7,805 bases of DNA from Candidatus Poseidonia sp. (lineage in GTDB: Archaea; Thermoplasmatota; Poseidoniia; Poseidoniales; Poseidoniaceae). Within the stretch, counting starts at the first letter, position 1. Every line of letters begins with the position of its first letter. Location of the stretch: the NCBI GenBank assembly GCA_013330155.1, contig DUIU01000096.1, positions 1 through 7,805 on the forward strand, written 5' to 3'. The notes below the pieces were generated by a model. The model was given only the letters and a program-made list of their open reading frames with translations. It was not told the DNA's origin and did no database searches. Shown piece by piece: positions 6,722 to 7,805 of this stretch. The translations under genes were made by a program, and so were the position numbers.

Positions 6722-7547
6722 CCGAATAATCTTCGACTCCGTCCCAATCCTGCGATTTTTGGTCGATTCGTGCTTTTTCCAAGGTCGCTTCAAGCCCGCC
6801 CCAATCTTCGATTAACTTGAGCTTGAAGGCCGCTTTGGGAGTATAACCGGGAAGGAAATTGCGCCACAAGAAGGGGATTCGACCGGGCGTCACTTGATTG
6901 ACAATGCGAACAATTGAGGTGTTGCAGGTGGTCAGCAATGAATGGTACCATTCGGGGTTGACGGCAAGATCGTTCAATTTCTGAATCATCCCCATCAACA
7001 ATTCTTTGTTCTTTCCAGGGGGCGTCATTGCCCTGAACATGTAGTCCTTGTTGCCCCGACCATGGGTGCGTAGACCAGTTACATCTCGCTCAAAGCCCAC
7101 GAGAAGGTAGAGCTCATAGGCACGCCACAAGCCGTCCCAAGGATGGTATCGTTCACCTTTTTCTCTTCGAGATTCAAACGAAAACGAAAGGCATGTACCT
7201 TCACCAAACTCGAAGGTCAGGTAGGTGTGTGCGAGCCCCTTAATCGAATGAAAATGGTCCACGATGAACCACACATCCTTCAAATCGTCGAGGTCAACGT
7301 GGACTTCGTCCGCCCAGTTTTCATCACGGTCCTTCGTGGTACGCCAAGTGAAATCACGGACGTTATGAAACGTAATCTTTGAGCCTTCAACCGTGGCGGT
7401 CGTCAAGTGCTCGCAATCTGCAGCCCATTCCAGTTCCAAAGAGGGTTCAAGCGGTCGAATGCGGGTGTTCCAAACATACAACAACCGAAGACCAACCAAC
7501 GTGGCCAATGAACCGAGGACAATCAACAAAATTTGGACGATATCCAT
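6651..7547 (-). CDS. Membrane-anchored protein with Lnb_N-like (formerly DUF4105) domain
   Basis: The protein is 298 residues. Residues 4-24 form an N-terminal transmembrane helix (IVQILLIVLGSLATLVGL). The rest resembles the Lnb N-terminal domain family: HNVRDFTWR (61-69), LAHTYLTFEFG (105-115), SFSFESRREKGERY (121-134), LWRAYELYLLVGFERD (140-155), GLRT (158-161), TTCNTS (206-211, corresponding to a family NCTT motif) and FLPGYTPKAAFKL (231-243). In bacteria this domain occurs in Lnb-type lipoprotein N-acyltransferases and many uncharacterised membrane proteins. Cys208 and His107 are candidates for a papain-like thiol/His pair, which is inference. The large C-terminal multi-helix membrane portion of bacterial members is absent. 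The start ATG directly follows the stop of the upstream gene, with AGGTGG 6 nt before it. The last 71 bp overlap the kinase gene on the other strand. The substrate is unknown. Confidence 0.75.
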   Translation of the reverse strand: MDIVQILLIVLGSLATLVGLRLLYVWNTRIRPLEPSLELEWAADCEHLTTATVEGSKITFHNVRDFTWRTTKDRDENWADEVHVDLDDLKDVWFIVDHFHSIKGLAHTYLTFEFGEGTCLSFSFESRREKGERYHPWDGLWRAYELYLLVGFERDVTGLRTHGRGNKDYMFRAMTPPGKNKELLMGMIQKLNDLAVNPEWYHSLLTTCNTSIVRIVNQVTPGRIPFLWRNFLPGYTPKAAFKLKLIEDWGGLEATLEKARIDQKSQDWDGVEDYSAMLRSFLPKSTMDEDTAPSSDRA

Positions 7548-7805
7548 CTATTCCCACCTGTGCCATATGCGCCATTCACGGTCCCACCAATCAACCTCGC
7601 CTCCGGGGTGTTGGCGCCACAAGACCCCTTGATCGTCAACGGTTGTAGGCAATCCTTGCGTGTCGGGAGAGCCATCAGCGAGAACTTGTGGAGTTGGTCC
7701 GAGGGAGGGCAATTCAAGAGCCTCGGGTTCTCGATTTCGAACGAGCAGAACGAAGACCAACACCGAAACCACAAGAGCCAACGCCCCAATGGAGAACCAG
7801 CCAAC
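7548..7805 (-). CDS. Small membrane protein with Trp-rich C-terminus (5' end outside window)
   Basis: The frame is open from the window edge and gives 85 residues ending in TAG at 7548-7550. The visible part starts with a hydrophobic helix (FSIGALALVVSVLVFVLLV) followed by RNRE, an acidic and Pro-rich linker, then GVLWRQHPGGEVDWWDREW and a final RIWHRWE. The last 27 residues hold six Trp. This looks like the short tryptophan-rich module found at the ends of some archaeal and actinobacterial membrane proteins, where G.W...PDG...WWD motifs recur; that comparison is from memory and tentative. No function is assigned. It is the first gene visible of an operon with the Lnb_N-like gene, and is more likely the tail of a longer protein than a complete small one, since no ATG occurs in the visible frame. 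Confidence 0.65.
   Translation of the reverse strand, partial: VGWFSIGALALVVSVLVFVLLVRNREPEALELPSLGPTPQVLADGSPDTQGLPTTVDDQGVLWRQHPGGEVDWWDREWRIWHRWE
7554..7559 (-). promoter_or_regulatory. Ribosome binding site of the Lnb_N-like gene, inside the upstream coding sequence
   Basis: The minus strand reads AGGTGG, then GAATAG, then ATG at 7547. The site sits in the last codons of the preceding gene, whose TAG stop touches the ATG. This is the arrangement expected for translational coupling. Confidence 0.65.

Noticed and set aside
7143..7648. Plus-strand open frames over the Lnb_N-like gene and its upstream neighbour
   Set aside because: They oppose minus-strand coding regions that have conserved motifs and a proper start context, and their translations show no recognisable features.
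7523..7804. Overlapping 93-codon minus-strand frame at the right edge
   Set aside because: It extends past the ATG of the Lnb_N-like gene. The alternative frame ending at 7548 ends exactly at that ATG and contains a clear membrane helix with a basic stop-transfer and a patterned Trp-rich tail.

Overview
The window most resembles a marine planktonic archaeon of the Marine Group II / Candidatus Poseidoniia type. This rests on a giant Asp-rich surface protein whose thrombospondin type 3 (TSP3) repeats alternate with units of the form DAFP..TQW-D-DGDGYGDN, an architecture I associate with that group. It also rests on the many N-glycosylation sequons and on the intermediate GC content. The assignment is inference; no rRNA or tRNA gene is present to confirm it.

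Layout: (1) Positions 1-5967, minus strand, are one continuous gene of at least 1989 codons, cut off at its C-terminal end by the window edge. It encodes a secreted, membrane-anchored protein. In order it has a signal peptide, a beta-rich region, a seven-blade FG-GAP (integrin-alpha-like) propeller, a second beta-rich region, a roughly 700-residue TSP3 calcium-binding region, one transmembrane helix, and a very acidic then proline-rich cytoplasmic tail. (2) Positions 5968-6058 are a 91-bp divergent intergenic region with a perfect 8+8 bp palindrome. (3) Positions 6059-6721, plus strand, encode a thiamine pyrophosphokinase-like protein. (4) Positions 6651-7547, minus strand, encode a membrane-anchored protein with a domain resembling Lnb_N (formerly DUF4105). 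Its 3' end overlaps the kinase gene tail-to-tail by 71 bp. (5) Positions 7548-7805, minus strand, are the 3' end of a gene for a small membrane protein with a Trp-rich C-terminus. Its TAG stop directly abuts the ATG of gene 4, so the two look translationally coupled.

Genes 4 and 5 form an operon and both encode membrane proteins. The giant surface protein and the thiamine kinase are divergently transcribed and share a short promoter region, but nothing in their functions links them. No mobile element, CRISPR array, tRNA or rRNA is visible. The many other open frames opposite the giant gene follow from its repetitive Asp/Gly codons and are not listed as genes.
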